Positions 8,825 to 16,406 of a DNA stretch of 35,497 nucleotides are shown here, in pieces. The stretch's first letter is position 1; each line of letters opens with the position of its first letter. The DNA is from Crocinitomicaceae bacterium. Lineage in GTDB: Bacteria > Bacteroidota > Bacteroidia > Flavobacteriales_D > Sanyastnellaceae. The position numbers and the translations under genes were made by a program. The DNA lies in the NCBI GenBank assembly GCA_002690915.1, contig NZGF01000006.1, positions 1-35,497 of the forward strand. Direction: 5' to 3'. The notes below the pieces were generated by a model. The model made no database searches and was not told where the DNA came from. It saw only the letters and a program-made list of their open reading frames with translations.

Positions 8825-9624
8825 TGGGGTGGTTACAGCATCTGCGTTCAGGCCGCAAAACATCCCTCAAACCGGCCTTTGACGGACCGGAATTGGCCAT
8901 AGGTAACGCATTGCACATCGATGTGCACTCCCATATTGTACCGGGCGTGGATGACGGTTGTTCCAGAATCGAAGAATCCTTAGCACTCATTGAACGACTG
9001 GTGGAAATGGGCTACAAAGGTGCCGTCGCTACACCCCACATCCATTCCGACATTTACCCGAACAACCGGCACACATTGGTGCCTGCCTTTGAGCAACTGA
9101 AAACCACCACCGCGCAGCGCTGGCCCGAATTCTCTCTGCAATTGGCCGCCGAGTACTTCCTAGATGAGCACTTCACAGATTGCATTGCTGCCGGAGACCT
9201 ATTGCACTTCCATGCTGTTGATGACATTGGTCAACCGGTAAAGTGCGTGCTGTTTGAATTTGGATTTCATGAGCCGCCCATTAACCACGAGCAGGTCATC
9301 TTTGATTTGCAGATGGCCGGTTACACCGGAGTGTTGGCTCACGCCGAACGCTATCCCTATTGGCACTCCAAGCCGGGAGAGGTTCAAGCCCTCGCAGACC
9401 GAGGAATTTGGATTACGGTCAATGCAGCAAGCCTCGCCGGTGCATATGGACCCGAGATGTACCGTGTAGCGCAAGCATTACTTGAAAACGGCACCGCCAA
9501 GATGATTTGTTCGGATGCCCACGGGATGCGCCACATGGACAGCCTCAAGGCCATTTCGAAGTCTCCGGTAGTTCACCGGTGGATCGATGCCGGTGACGTG
9601 CTCAGTCGCTCTGTAAAGGCTTAA
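8824..9624 (+). CDS. CpsB/YwqE-like PHP-domain tyrosine-protein phosphatase
   Basis: Metal-dependent phosphotyrosine phosphatase of the PHP superfamily. Relatives dephosphorylate the BY-kinase that controls capsule or exopolysaccharide polymerisation. 266 aa. Metal ligands are visible: HIDVHSHIVPGVDDG (His35, His37, Asp43/44), TPHIH (His72, His74), Glu110 in LAAEYF, LAHAERY (His173) and CSDAHG (Asp231, His233). The cognate kinase (Wzc-like) is not in the window. The start at 8824 overlaps the rfbB TGA; a longer frame from 8734 would lie inside rfbB. Last gene of the operon; its 3' end overlaps the convergent ferredoxin gene by 4 bp. Confidence 0.88.
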   Translation: MGWLQHLRSGRKTSLKPAFDGPELAIGNALHIDVHSHIVPGVDDGCSRIEESLALIERLVEMGYKGAVATPHIHSDIYPNNRHTLVPAFEQLKTTTAQRWPEFSLQLAAEYFLDEHFTDCIAAGDLLHFHAVDDIGQPVKCVLFEFGFHEPPINHEQVIFDLQMAGYTGVLAHAERYPYWHSKPGEVQALADRGIWITVNAASLAGAYGPEMYRVAQALLENGTAKMICSDAHGMRHMDSLKAISKSPVVHRWIDAGDVLSRSVKA

Positions 9625-9947
9625 TTACCTACAGGAGCGAGCTTGACTTGAAGCCCGTCCAATTCGTCTGTCAAATGGAGTTGGCACCCGAGGCGACTAT
9701 TATCCTCAACGAAAAACGCCTCATCCAACATGTCCTCTTCGTCGTCTGACTTATCTGGCAGATTGTGGTCGCTTCCCACGTAAACATGGCAACTGGCGCA
9801 CATCGCCATCCCGCCGCACGTGCCCTCTACAGGCAACTCTGCACTCTTGCAGAGTTCCATCATGTTCATGCCCATATCTGTAGGAGCATCCAGCTCGTGC
9901 ACTTTGCCATCGCGGTCGGTGACACTCACGCGAATTGTATTGTCCAT
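9621..9947 (-). CDS. [2Fe-2S] ferredoxin, adrenodoxin type
   Basis: Small electron carrier, 108 aa. Cluster ligands Cys44, Cys50, Cys53 and Cys88 show the pattern C-x5-C-x2-C-x34-C (GTCGGMAMCASC and SRLGCQL), with an acidic stretch DKSDDEEDMLDE in between that fits reductase docking. It lies 3 bp after the ferredoxin-NADP reductase gene on the same strand, so the two probably form an electron-transfer pair. The 3' end overlaps the convergent phosphatase gene. Confidence 0.93.
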   Translation of the reverse strand: MDNTIRVSVTDRDGKVHELDAPTDMGMNMMELCKSAELPVEGTCGGMAMCASCHVYVGSDHNLPDKSDDEEDMLDEAFFVEDNSRLGCQLHLTDELDGLQVKLAPVGN

Positions 9948-9950
9948 GGC

Positions 9951-10964
9951 TTAACCTTCAAATCCATTTACACCGTTGACGGTGGTGTACTTCAAAACTA
10001 GGTTTTTATCTGGGTAAATGCGCTTGAACGCACTTTGTACCATCAACGTCGCCTCGTGGAAGCCGCACAGGATTAGTTTCAACTTACCCGGGTAGGTATT
10101 GATATCACCAATAGCGTAGATACCGGGGACATTCGTACTGTAATCAAACGTATCGACCTCCACGGCATTCTTGGTAATGTTGAGGCTCCAATCGGCAATG
10201 GGCCCCAACTTGGGACTCAACCCGAAGAGCGGAACCCAATGGTCCGTAGCGATGGTGTGGTTGCCGTCGGCCTTTGTTTTTATCTCAATAGATTTGAGTT
10301 GCCCGTCCCCATTTACGCCAATGACTTCAGAGTCGGTCATCAAATTAACGCGGCCCGCTGCCGCCAAATCCATAACCTTTTGCACACTGTCCAGGTGACC
10401 GCGGAATTCCTTACGCCGGTGCACCAGCGTAACTTCAGACGCCACGCCTTCTGCAAGAAAAATTGTCCAGTCCAACGCTGAGTCACCTCCGCCAGAAATC
10501 ACGACCTTTTTGTCGCGGTAAAACTCGGGGTCCTTGATAATGTATTCTACCCCCTTGTCTTCGAAATCGGCCAACTGTGGAACCGGCGGCTTTCGCGGCT
10601 CAAAGCATCCCAAACCTCCAGCGATAGCAATGATGGGGGCGCGGTGATGCGTGCCTCGGTTAGTGGTCAGGATGAATTGACCTTCATCGTCTTTCTCAAT
10701 TTGCTCAGCGCGTTCACCCAAGGTGAAGCCGGGCTTAAATGGCTCAGCCTGTTCCATGAGACGATCCACCAACTCTCCCGCCAAAATCGAAGGGTATGCG
10801 GGAATGTCGTAAATAGGTTTCTTTGGATAAATCTCAGCGCATTGTCCGCCGGGTTGTGGCAAGGCATCAATCAGGTGGCATCGCAGTTTGAGGAGTCCGG
10901 CCTCAAACACCGTGAACAGGCCGCATGGACCCGCTCCAATAATCAGAATGTCCGTTTGGATCAT
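9951..10964 (-). CDS. Ferredoxin--NADP reductase, thioredoxin-reductase-like
   Basis: FAD enzyme moving electrons between NADPH and ferredoxin. 337 aa. FAD motif IIGAGPCGLFTVFEAG (8-23), then PGGQCAEIYP (about 39-48), which is the TrxR-type FNR form with no CxxC redox pair, and the NADPH motif VISGGGDSALDW (about 157-168) followed by HRRKEFRGH. IYAIGDINTYPGKLKL closes the FAD domain. The absence of the TrxR CxxC and the adjacent ferredoxin gene argue for FNR rather than thioredoxin reductase. The 88 bp to the Nfu-like gene upstream leaves room for its own promoter (a weak TAGCTTCG at 11005-11012 on this strand). Confidence 0.9.
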   Translation of the reverse strand: MIQTDILIIGAGPCGLFTVFEAGLLKLRCHLIDALPQPGGQCAEIYPKKPIYDIPAYPSILAGELVDRLMEQAEPFKPGFTLGERAEQIEKDDEGQFILTTNRGTHHRAPIIAIAGGLGCFEPRKPPVPQLADFEDKGVEYIIKDPEFYRDKKVVISGGGDSALDWTIFLAEGVASEVTLVHRRKEFRGHLDSVQKVMDLAAAGRVNLMTDSEVIGVNGDGQLKSIEIKTKADGNHTIATDHWVPLFGLSPKLGPIADWSLNITKNAVEVDTFDYSTNVPGIYAIGDINTYPGKLKLILCGFHEATLMVQSAFKRIYPDKNLVLKYTTVNGVNGFEG

Positions 10965-11052
10965 GGATCGTTTTCTCCGAGTGTTACTACGCGTAAATCG
11001 AACGCGAAGCTAGTCATTCAACAACATGAGTGCACGGATGTTCGAGGGAAAC

Positions 11053-11307
11053 TCAAGCGCTATTCCAATTGATGGCTTCAACTTTAACCACTTCAGGTGC
11101 TGCCTGGCGAATGGCCTGCTCAACCCCGCCCTTCATGGTCATGTGAATCATCTCGCAATCGGCACAAGCGCCGTGCAATTTCACCTTCACGTGATGCTCT
11201 TTTGTCACCTCGACTAAGCTGATGTTGCCCCCGTCCGCTTCGAGGTAAGGCCTCAAGCTCTCAAGGGCCCGTTCGACGCGTTCGCTGATGTCTACTAATT
11301 CTGCCAT
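11053..11307 (-). CDS. NifU C-terminal-domain (Nfu-like) iron-sulfur scaffold protein
   Basis: 84 aa, a single NifU C-terminal domain. The CxxC ligands Cys48 and Cys51 in GACADCEM would hold a transferable [4Fe-4S] cluster at a dimer interface. LRPYLEADGGNISLVEV is the usual N-terminal block of the domain. The ATG overlaps the stop of the Mrp gene (TAATG), so the two Fe-S proteins are translationally coupled; scaffold plus carrier is a logical pair. Confidence 0.92.
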   Translation of the reverse strand: MAELVDISERVERALESLRPYLEADGGNISLVEVTKEHHVKVKLHGACADCEMIHMTMKGGVEQAIRQAAPEVVKVEAINWNSA

Positions 11308-12374
11308 TAATCAATGGATTTTCCTAATTCCGTGAGCAAGTTAGCCAAGACCGCACGGAAAGCAGCAGCGGCTGGTGAATCGCCTTGGAGCATAGCCGGC
11401 CGGCCCGCGTCTCCCGCCTCGCGGATGGATTGCACCAGGGGAACTTCACCCAAGAAGGGCGCATCGACATCCTCCGCCAATCGCTTCGCGCCGTCCCGCC
11501 CAAAAATATCGTAACGGCGGTCGGGCAAATCCGGTGGAACGAAATATGCCATGTTCTCTATGAGGCCGAGTACGGGCACGTTGATAGAGTCCAATCGGAA
11601 CATCCCGACGCCCTTGCGCGCATCGGCCAGAGCCACCTCCTGCGGAGTGCTTACGACAACAGCTCCTGTCAGTGGGACATCTTGCACCATAGACAAATGA
11701 ATGTCCCCGGTGCCGGGCGGCAAGTCAATGAGCATGAAATCCAGCTCCCCCCAATTCGCATCCGTGAACAACTGGCCTAAGGCACGGCTTGCCATCGGAC
11801 CGCGCCAAACGATGGCCTGGTTGGGGTCGGCAAAGAACCCAATAGAAAGCACCTTAACGCCGTACTGTTCCACCGGCTGAATCAAGCTTTTCTCACCAAT
11901 GGTCACCGGTTCTGGCTTGGCCTCGGTAACATCAAACATAGTGGGCACGCTCGGCCCGTAGATATCAGCGTCGCAGAGCCCCACTTTGTAGCCGAGCTGG
12001 GCCAGGCCCACTGCAAGATTGGCCGCAACTGTGCTTTTGCCCACGCCACCCTTTCCGGAAGCAATCGCGATAACGTGCTTCACGCCCGGCAACACCTTGC
12101 GCGTCTCCGGTGTGCGCTCCTCAGCCTTCACGCCTACCACGGCGATAGAAAACTTAGCGTCTGTACCGAATGCCCGTTCCAATGCGAACTGGATTGCTTC
12201 TTCGACGCGCTGGCGTGCGTGCATTGCAGGGTTCGCGGTTTTGACGGTGACGTCGACATAGCCTTCTGAGACCGCGTTGACTTCCACCCAACCTAAGGTC
12301 ACCACGTCCTTGCCCAATTCCGAATCCAACACTCCCTTCAAGGCCTCCAGTACTGCTTCTTCAGTCCAATTCAT
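11307..12374 (-). CDS. apbC: Mrp/NBP35-family ATP-binding iron-sulfur carrier protein
   Basis: P-loop ATPase that carries Fe-S clusters to target proteins. 355 aa from this start. The N-terminal MIP18/DUF59 domain spans about 1-80 (EAVLEALKGVLDSELGKDVVTLG). The deviant Walker A is SGKGGVGKST (106-115), followed by LCDADIYGPSVPTMF and DLPPGTGDIHLS. The C-terminal part has ENMAYFVPPDLP...YDIFG, the Bacteroidota form without the CxxC seen in some relatives. A GTG at 12389 would add five residues; ATG 12374 is preferred, though neither has a strong Shine-Dalgarno. Confidence 0.93.
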   Translation of the reverse strand: MNWTEEAVLEALKGVLDSELGKDVVTLGWVEVNAVSEGYVDVTVKTANPAMHARQRVEEAIQFALERAFGTDAKFSIAVVGVKAEERTPETRKVLPGVKHVIAIASGKGGVGKSTVAANLAVGLAQLGYKVGLCDADIYGPSVPTMFDVTEAKPEPVTIGEKSLIQPVEQYGVKVLSIGFFADPNQAIVWRGPMASRALGQLFTDANWGELDFMLIDLPPGTGDIHLSMVQDVPLTGAVVVSTPQEVALADARKGVGMFRLDSINVPVLGLIENMAYFVPPDLPDRRYDIFGRDGAKRLAEDVDAPFLGEVPLVQSIREAGDAGRPAMLQGDSPAAAAFRAVLANLLTELGKSID

Positions 12375-12408
12375 CGCCGTTTCTTTCACTCACAAAGTTC
12401 GACATTTC

Positions 12409-12753
12409 TTACCATTCGCCCGCCTTCCAAGGGTCCCAAAAAACCCCATCAAACCCCATAACCTGGTTATCAAAGACCTCCACCCCTTCTGCGCGCAGTT
12501 GGTCGACCATGGGAGCATCGACAGGGAAATGCACAGCACCGGTGAGCAGGCCCAAGCGATTGACCACCCGGTGCGCCGGTACCGGGGGCATTTCCCCGAA
12601 GCACTGATTCAATGCCCAACCGACACGGCGGGAGGCTCCTGAGGCACCTATGCATCTGGCAATGGCCCCATACGTTGAGACGCGACCCGCAGGGATAAGG
12701 CGTGTCAAGTCATAAACGGCCCGTTTGAACTCGTCCTGGGGCAAGGTGGCCAT
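12409..12753 (-). CDS. MGMT-family alkyltransferase-like (ATL) protein lacking the acceptor cysteine
   Basis: 114 aa, only the O6-alkylguanine-DNA alkyltransferase domain. The helix-turn-helix region GRVSTYGAIARCIGASGASRRVGWALNQ is intact, but the active-site PCHRV reads PAHRV (residues 59-63, Ala60). It therefore cannot accept an alkyl group and should act as an ATL, binding O6-alkylguanine and flagging it for nucleotide excision repair, as described for ATL proteins in general. The ATG at 12753 lies 2 bp after the trmB stop; the longer frame (from 12804) overlaps trmB. Confidence 0.88.
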   Translation of the reverse strand: MATLPQDEFKRAVYDLTRLIPAGRVSTYGAIARCIGASGASRRVGWALNQCFGEMPPVPAHRVVNRLGLLTGAVHFPVDAPMVDQLRAEGVEVFDNQVMGFDGVFWDPWKAGEW

Positions 12754-12755
12754 CT

Positions 12756-13445
12756 TCAAATTTGGATTTGCAGGTAATGGATTTTCTTGCCTTGCTTCAA
12801 CCACATCTGCTCGTAAAAGGTCTTGACCTCGAGCAGGTCCCGCATCTCGTTTGGCACACGGTGAACCAGTTCACCATAAACATCCGCACTGTCGTAGTTG
12901 ATCTGGTAACCAGCCTCCACGTAGCTCTCTTTTGACAATTCATAGAGCAGCGCACTGTCGCTCTTGATGTGGATGATGCTGTCCGGTTGGAGGATGCTAC
13001 GGTAGCGTTGTTCGATGAACACAGAAGACGTGATTCTTTTGGTTCCCTTCTCGTCTTTGGGCTGCGGATCGCTGAAAGTCAACCAAATTTCACTTACTTC
13101 TCCCGGAGCAAAGAACCGCTCAATAAACTCAATCCGAGTTCGCAAAAACGCAACGTTCAGAATGTCCTCCTCATTGATGGTTTTGGCACCACGCCACACC
13201 CGTTGACCTTTTATGTCCACTCCGATGTAATTGCAATCGGGGTTGCGCCGGGCCTGGGCAATCGTGTACTCTCCTTTTCCACATCCTAACTCCAACACGA
13301 TCGGATTGTCGTTACCGAAGACCTCTTGCGACCACCTTCCTTTCAATTCGTAATCCGATCCCTCAATCGCTTCGCTCAGCGGCGGTTCGAATACGCGATC
13401 GAAGGTGGCCAACTCCTTCCATTTTGCCAATTTCCCTTTGCCCAT
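12756..13445 (-). CDS. trmB: tRNA (guanine-N7-)-methyltransferase
   Basis: SAM-dependent methylation of G46 in the tRNA variable loop. 229 aa. The SAM motif is VLELGCGKGEYT (about 49-60), followed by YIGVDIKGQRVWRGAK, and the family signature is TFSDPQPKDEKGTKR (about 123-137), with the KDEKGTKR version common in Bacteroidota. The ATG is 7 nt downstream of a TAATTTTG -7 element, so this gene likely starts the minus-strand operon that continues into the ATL gene. Confidence 0.94.
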   Translation of the reverse strand: MGKGKLAKWKELATFDRVFEPPLSEAIEGSDYELKGRWSQEVFGNDNPIVLELGCGKGEYTIAQARRNPDCNYIGVDIKGQRVWRGAKTINEEDILNVAFLRTRIEFIERFFAPGEVSEIWLTFSDPQPKDEKGTKRITSSVFIEQRYRSILQPDSIIHIKSDSALLYELSKESYVEAGYQINYDSADVYGELVHRVPNEMRDLLEVKTFYEQMWLKQGKKIHYLQIQI

Positions 13446-13452
13446 AGCCCGT

Positions 13453-13460
13453 CAAAATTA
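13453..13460 (-). promoter_or_regulatory. -7 element of trmB
   Basis: TAATTTTG on the minus strand matches TAnnTTTG. Its last base is 7 nt before the trmB ATG, implying a very short or absent leader. It sits in the 30-bp divergent gap between trmB and the glycosyltransferase gene. Confidence 0.5.
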
Positions 13461-13475
13461 CTGAACTTCGCACGG

Positions 13476-14537
13476 ATGCACACGGACTCTTCTTTCCAAC
13501 CCTCGGTCCTGTTTGCCATCCTCGATTGGGGCATGGGGCACGCTACCCGAATGGCGCCGTTGATTCAGCATGCGATCGACCGAGGATGGGTCGTTCATGT
13601 GGGTACCAAAGGCACGGCACTAGCCTTTCTCAAAAGTCAGTTCGCAGGGCAGCCCATTGTTTTTCATTACAAACCAGGGCCAGAGATTACGTATGCCAAG
13701 CGTGGTACGATGCTTAAAATCGTCAGGCAGATACCGGGCTTCCTGAAAGGAATATCAGATGAAATCAAGTGGACGACTGCCATCGTCGAAGCGCACGACA
13801 TCACCCACATCGTGAGCGACAACTGTTATGGCGTTCGCCATCCGGAGGTGCCCGCCGTACTCATATCTCATCAGTTGCAGCTGCCCGTTCCGAGGGGACT
13901 CGAACGGGCCGCACGCCTGTTCGTTCAGCAACACGCCAAAAAATTCCGTGCGGTCTGGATCCCCGACGACAACAAGGCCCGGCTGAGTGGCAGACTGGCT
14001 TTCAAACATCCTGCGCTACAAGCCCGGTGCATAGGCATACTCTCTCGGCTTCCCTTGGACGTGCAGGCGGGACCGTGGAAAAAAGTAGGTATGGTGAGCG
14101 GACCGGAGCCCCACCGCAGTTTGATGGAACAAGCGCTTATAGCCTGGATGAAGACCACCGATGAACCGGCGTTGTTAATTGCAGGACGACCGGGTGCTGC
14201 TTCACACGTTGATGGCCTCGTAACCATTTGGCCCAATCCCAACGCTGAGGAATTGGCGAGCGCGCTGAAAGGAGCAGAGACCATCGTCTGCCGCTCGGGG
14301 TATTCTTCCTTGCTGGACATGGCCGCGTTGGGTAAGTGTCCGGTTCTAATTCCCACGCCTGGACAACCAGAACAAGTCTACCTCGCGAGGCACTGGGCCA
14401 AAATGTTCGGCATTTCCACCTGCACTCAAAAACAACTCGAGTCTGGGCAACTGCCGACTCCAACCGGAACCGTTCCCCGCCTCGAAGCCAATGCGGCTGC
14501 TCGACTCGCGCTAGACGAATTGGTAGCTTCCGCGTAA
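13476..14537 (+). CDS. Putative GT-B-fold glycosyltransferase (MurG/MGT-like)
   Basis: 353 aa of unknown specificity. The N terminus VLFAILDWGMGHATRMAPLI carries the GxGHxxR pattern of MurG-like and UDP-glycosyltransferase-like GT-B enzymes. The C-terminal half has SGPEPHR, LLIAGRP, and ETIVCRSGYSSLLDMAALGKCPVLIPTPGQPEQ, matching the donor-binding region in which a Gly/Ser loop and a PxxxQxE element bind the nucleotide sugar. No membrane segment. It is divergent from trmB with a 30-bp gap; tadA follows after 9 bp. Substrate cannot be predicted. Confidence 0.78.
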   Translation: MHTDSSFQPSVLFAILDWGMGHATRMAPLIQHAIDRGWVVHVGTKGTALAFLKSQFAGQPIVFHYKPGPEITYAKRGTMLKIVRQIPGFLKGISDEIKWTTAIVEAHDITHIVSDNCYGVRHPEVPAVLISHQLQLPVPRGLERAARLFVQQHAKKFRAVWIPDDNKARLSGRLAFKHPALQARCIGILSRLPLDVQAGPWKKVGMVSGPEPHRSLMEQALIAWMKTTDEPALLIAGRPGAASHVDGLVTIWPNPNAEELASALKGAETIVCRSGYSSLLDMAALGKCPVLIPTPGQPEQVYLARHWAKMFGISTCTQKQLESGQLPTPTGTVPRLEANAAARLALDELVASA

Positions 14538-14546
14538 CTTCGAGCA

Positions 14547-15011
14547 GTGGAACAACCGCTGAACGACGAACACTTCATGCGCCTCGCCCTGGCAGAGGCC
14601 CGGCACGCGTTTGAGCAGGACGAAGTGCCTGTGGGCGCGGTCATTGTCGCCCGAGGGCAAGTGATTGCCCGTGCACACAACCTGTGCGAACGGTTGAATG
14701 ATTTTACGGCACATGCGGAGATGCAGGCCTTCACAGCTGCATCCGAATTTCTCGGTGGAAAACACCTCGACCAGTGCACATTGTATGTTACCCTGGAGCC
14801 CTGTCCGATGTGCGCCGGAGCAGCATTCTGGACTAGGATCGGACGAATTGTATTCGGTGCATCCGACGCCAAACGTGGCTACCGAACGTGGATGAATCCG
14901 GGGCAAGTCAGTTTGACTCATCCCAAAACCACGGTCGATAGGGGCGTATTAGAAGAAGAGTGCAGTCAACTCCTTAAGGACTTTTTTGCCGCCAAGCGAA
15001 ACCAGCGGTGA
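14547..15011 (+). CDS. tadA: tRNA-specific adenosine deaminase
   Basis: Deaminates wobble A34 to inosine in tRNA-Arg(ACG). 154 aa. Zinc and proton-shuttle motif HAE at 56-58 (TAHAEMQAF), with PCPMC at 85-89 giving the two zinc cysteines. VGAVIVARGQVIARAHN and ERLNDFTAHAEM follow the TadA pattern closely. The GTG at 14547 is the only start that keeps the N-terminal helix (DEHFMRLALAEAR). A generic cytosine/guanine deaminase is the alternative, but the surrounding motif favours TadA. Confidence 0.9.
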   Translation: MEQPLNDEHFMRLALAEARHAFEQDEVPVGAVIVARGQVIARAHNLCERLNDFTAHAEMQAFTAASEFLGGKHLDQCTLYVTLEPCPMCAGAAFWTRIGRIVFGASDAKRGYRTWMNPGQVSLTHPKTTVDRGVLEEECSQLLKDFFAAKRNQR

Positions 15012-15023
15012 AGGCGTGGTGAT

Positions 15024-15031
15024 TACCTTTG
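15024..15031 (+). promoter_or_regulatory. -7 element upstream of mgtE
   Basis: TACCTTTG matches TAnnTTTG and ends 13 nt before the mgtE ATG at 15045, in the 33-bp gap after tadA. No matching -33 element is apparent because that position falls in the tadA 3' end. Confidence 0.4.
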
Positions 15032-15044
15032 GCAGTGCTCCCTC

Positions 15045-16406
15045 ATGCTCAACCTCACCAAAGAATACCTTCAGCAGCTCAATGAGCGCATCGACGCCGG
15101 AAAAGATTCCGAGCTGAGGGCTTCGTTGCAGGAATTGCACGCAACGGACATCGCAGAGGTTATTGATCGGATGAATTTCGACCATGCGAGCTACCTCTTT
15201 CGCCTGCTGGACAACGAGGCGAAGGCAGATGTCCTCATCGAATTGGACGAAGAACAGCGGTCGGACCTGCTCAGTGCGATGACCGCGGAGGAAATAGCAG
15301 AAGAGGTCTTGGAAAACCTGGACTCAGATGATGCGGCAGACGTCATGGGCGAGCTGCCGGAGACCAAAGCCGAGGAGGTCATTGGCCTTTTGGAGGACGA
15401 AGAACAAGCCTCAGACATCCGGGATCTGCTGAATTACGAAGACGGCACCGCTGGTGCTCTTATGGCAAAGGAACTTGTGAAAGTTCACGGCGAGTGGACG
15501 GTCACCCGGGCCATCCGCGAAATCCGCCGGCAAGCCGATGAGCTTCACCAGGTCTACACGGTATACGTAATCGACGCTGACGATCGCCTCACCGGAAGGC
15601 TCAGCCTTAAGCACCTGCTACTGGCTGCCGAAAGCACACGTTCGCTCATCAGCGAGCTGCAATCCCAAGGAGACATAGTCACCATTCTAGCGGAAGAGCC
15701 AGAAGAGAAGGCCATCAAACTAATGGAACGCTACGACCTGGTTGCCCTGCCCGTCGTCGATAAAGAAGGTCGACTGCTCGGCCGCATCACCATTGACGAT
15801 GCCGTCGATGCCATCATCGAAGACGCCGAGCGGGATTACCAATTGGCCAGCGGCATATCGGAAGATGTCGAATCCAGCGACAGCGCATGGGCCTTAACCC
15901 GTGCCCGGCTTCCTTGGTTGTTAATTGGCTTGGTAGGGGGACTGGGCGGTGCCTACGTAATCGGTGCGTTTGACATCAATGAAAACACCGAAATGGCCTT
16001 GTTCATCCCGCTGATTGCTGCGATGGGTGGGAACGTCGGGGTGCAGTCTGCGGCCATCGTAGTGCAGGGCCTCGCTGCCAGCAACATAGCTGCAGGTAAT
16101 ATCATCGGCCGCCTTTCCAAAGAACTCGGCGTGGGCCTTATCAACGGAGTCATCTGCGCCATCCTCATCCTCGGATCGAGTATGGTACTCGGTTTCGGCA
16201 CTGCACTCAGCATCACGGTCAGCATTGCCTTACTCTGCGTCATTGTTTTCGCTGCTTTGTTTGGCACGTTCGTTCCGCTGATGCTGAACCACTACAAGAT
16301 CGACCCCGCCCTTGCCACCGGGCCTTTCATCACCACGGTCAATGACATCATCGGCCTGATGATCTATTTCGCTGTTGGCAGCCTGGTCGGCGGCTACTTC
16401 AATTGA
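15045..16406 (+). CDS. mgtE: Magnesium transporter, MgtE family
   Basis: Mg2+-gated Mg2+ channel of the inner membrane. 453 aa, standard length. The N-terminal helical MgtE_N superhelix (about 1-130, acidic, with repeats such as LDEEQRSDLLSAM and ENLDSDDAADVMGELP) is followed by two CBS domains (about 135-255, with LPVVDKEGRLLGRITIDDAVDAIIED). A five-helix transmembrane domain follows (about 275-453), including LPWLLIGLVGGLGGAYVIG and MGGNVGVQSAAIVVQGLA, the conserved pore region. The acidic cytosolic domains bind Mg2+ in the closed state. The 5' leader is too short for an M-box riboswitch. Its TGA overlaps the next ATG. Confidence 0.95.
   Translation: MLNLTKEYLQQLNERIDAGKDSELRASLQELHATDIAEVIDRMNFDHASYLFRLLDNEAKADVLIELDEEQRSDLLSAMTAEEIAEEVLENLDSDDAADVMGELPETKAEEVIGLLEDEEQASDIRDLLNYEDGTAGALMAKELVKVHGEWTVTRAIREIRRQADELHQVYTVYVIDADDRLTGRLSLKHLLLAAESTRSLISELQSQGDIVTILAEEPEEKAIKLMERYDLVALPVVDKEGRLLGRITIDDAVDAIIEDAERDYQLASGISEDVESSDSAWALTRARLPWLLIGLVGGLGGAYVIGAFDINENTEMALFIPLIAAMGGNVGVQSAAIVVQGLAASNIAAGNIIGRLSKELGVGLINGVICAILILGSSMVLGFGTALSITVSIALLCVIVFAALFGTFVPLMLNHYKIDPALATGPFITTVNDIIGLMIYFAVGSLVGGYFN

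Noticed and set aside
9951-10964. Thioredoxin reductase annotation for the FAD enzyme
   Set aside because: The redox CxxC pair is absent and a ferredoxin gene is adjacent, so the FNR assignment is better.
15012-15044. M-box or other Mg2+ riboswitch before mgtE
   Set aside because: Only 33 bp separate tadA and mgtE and a -7 element sits inside; there is no room for an aptamer.
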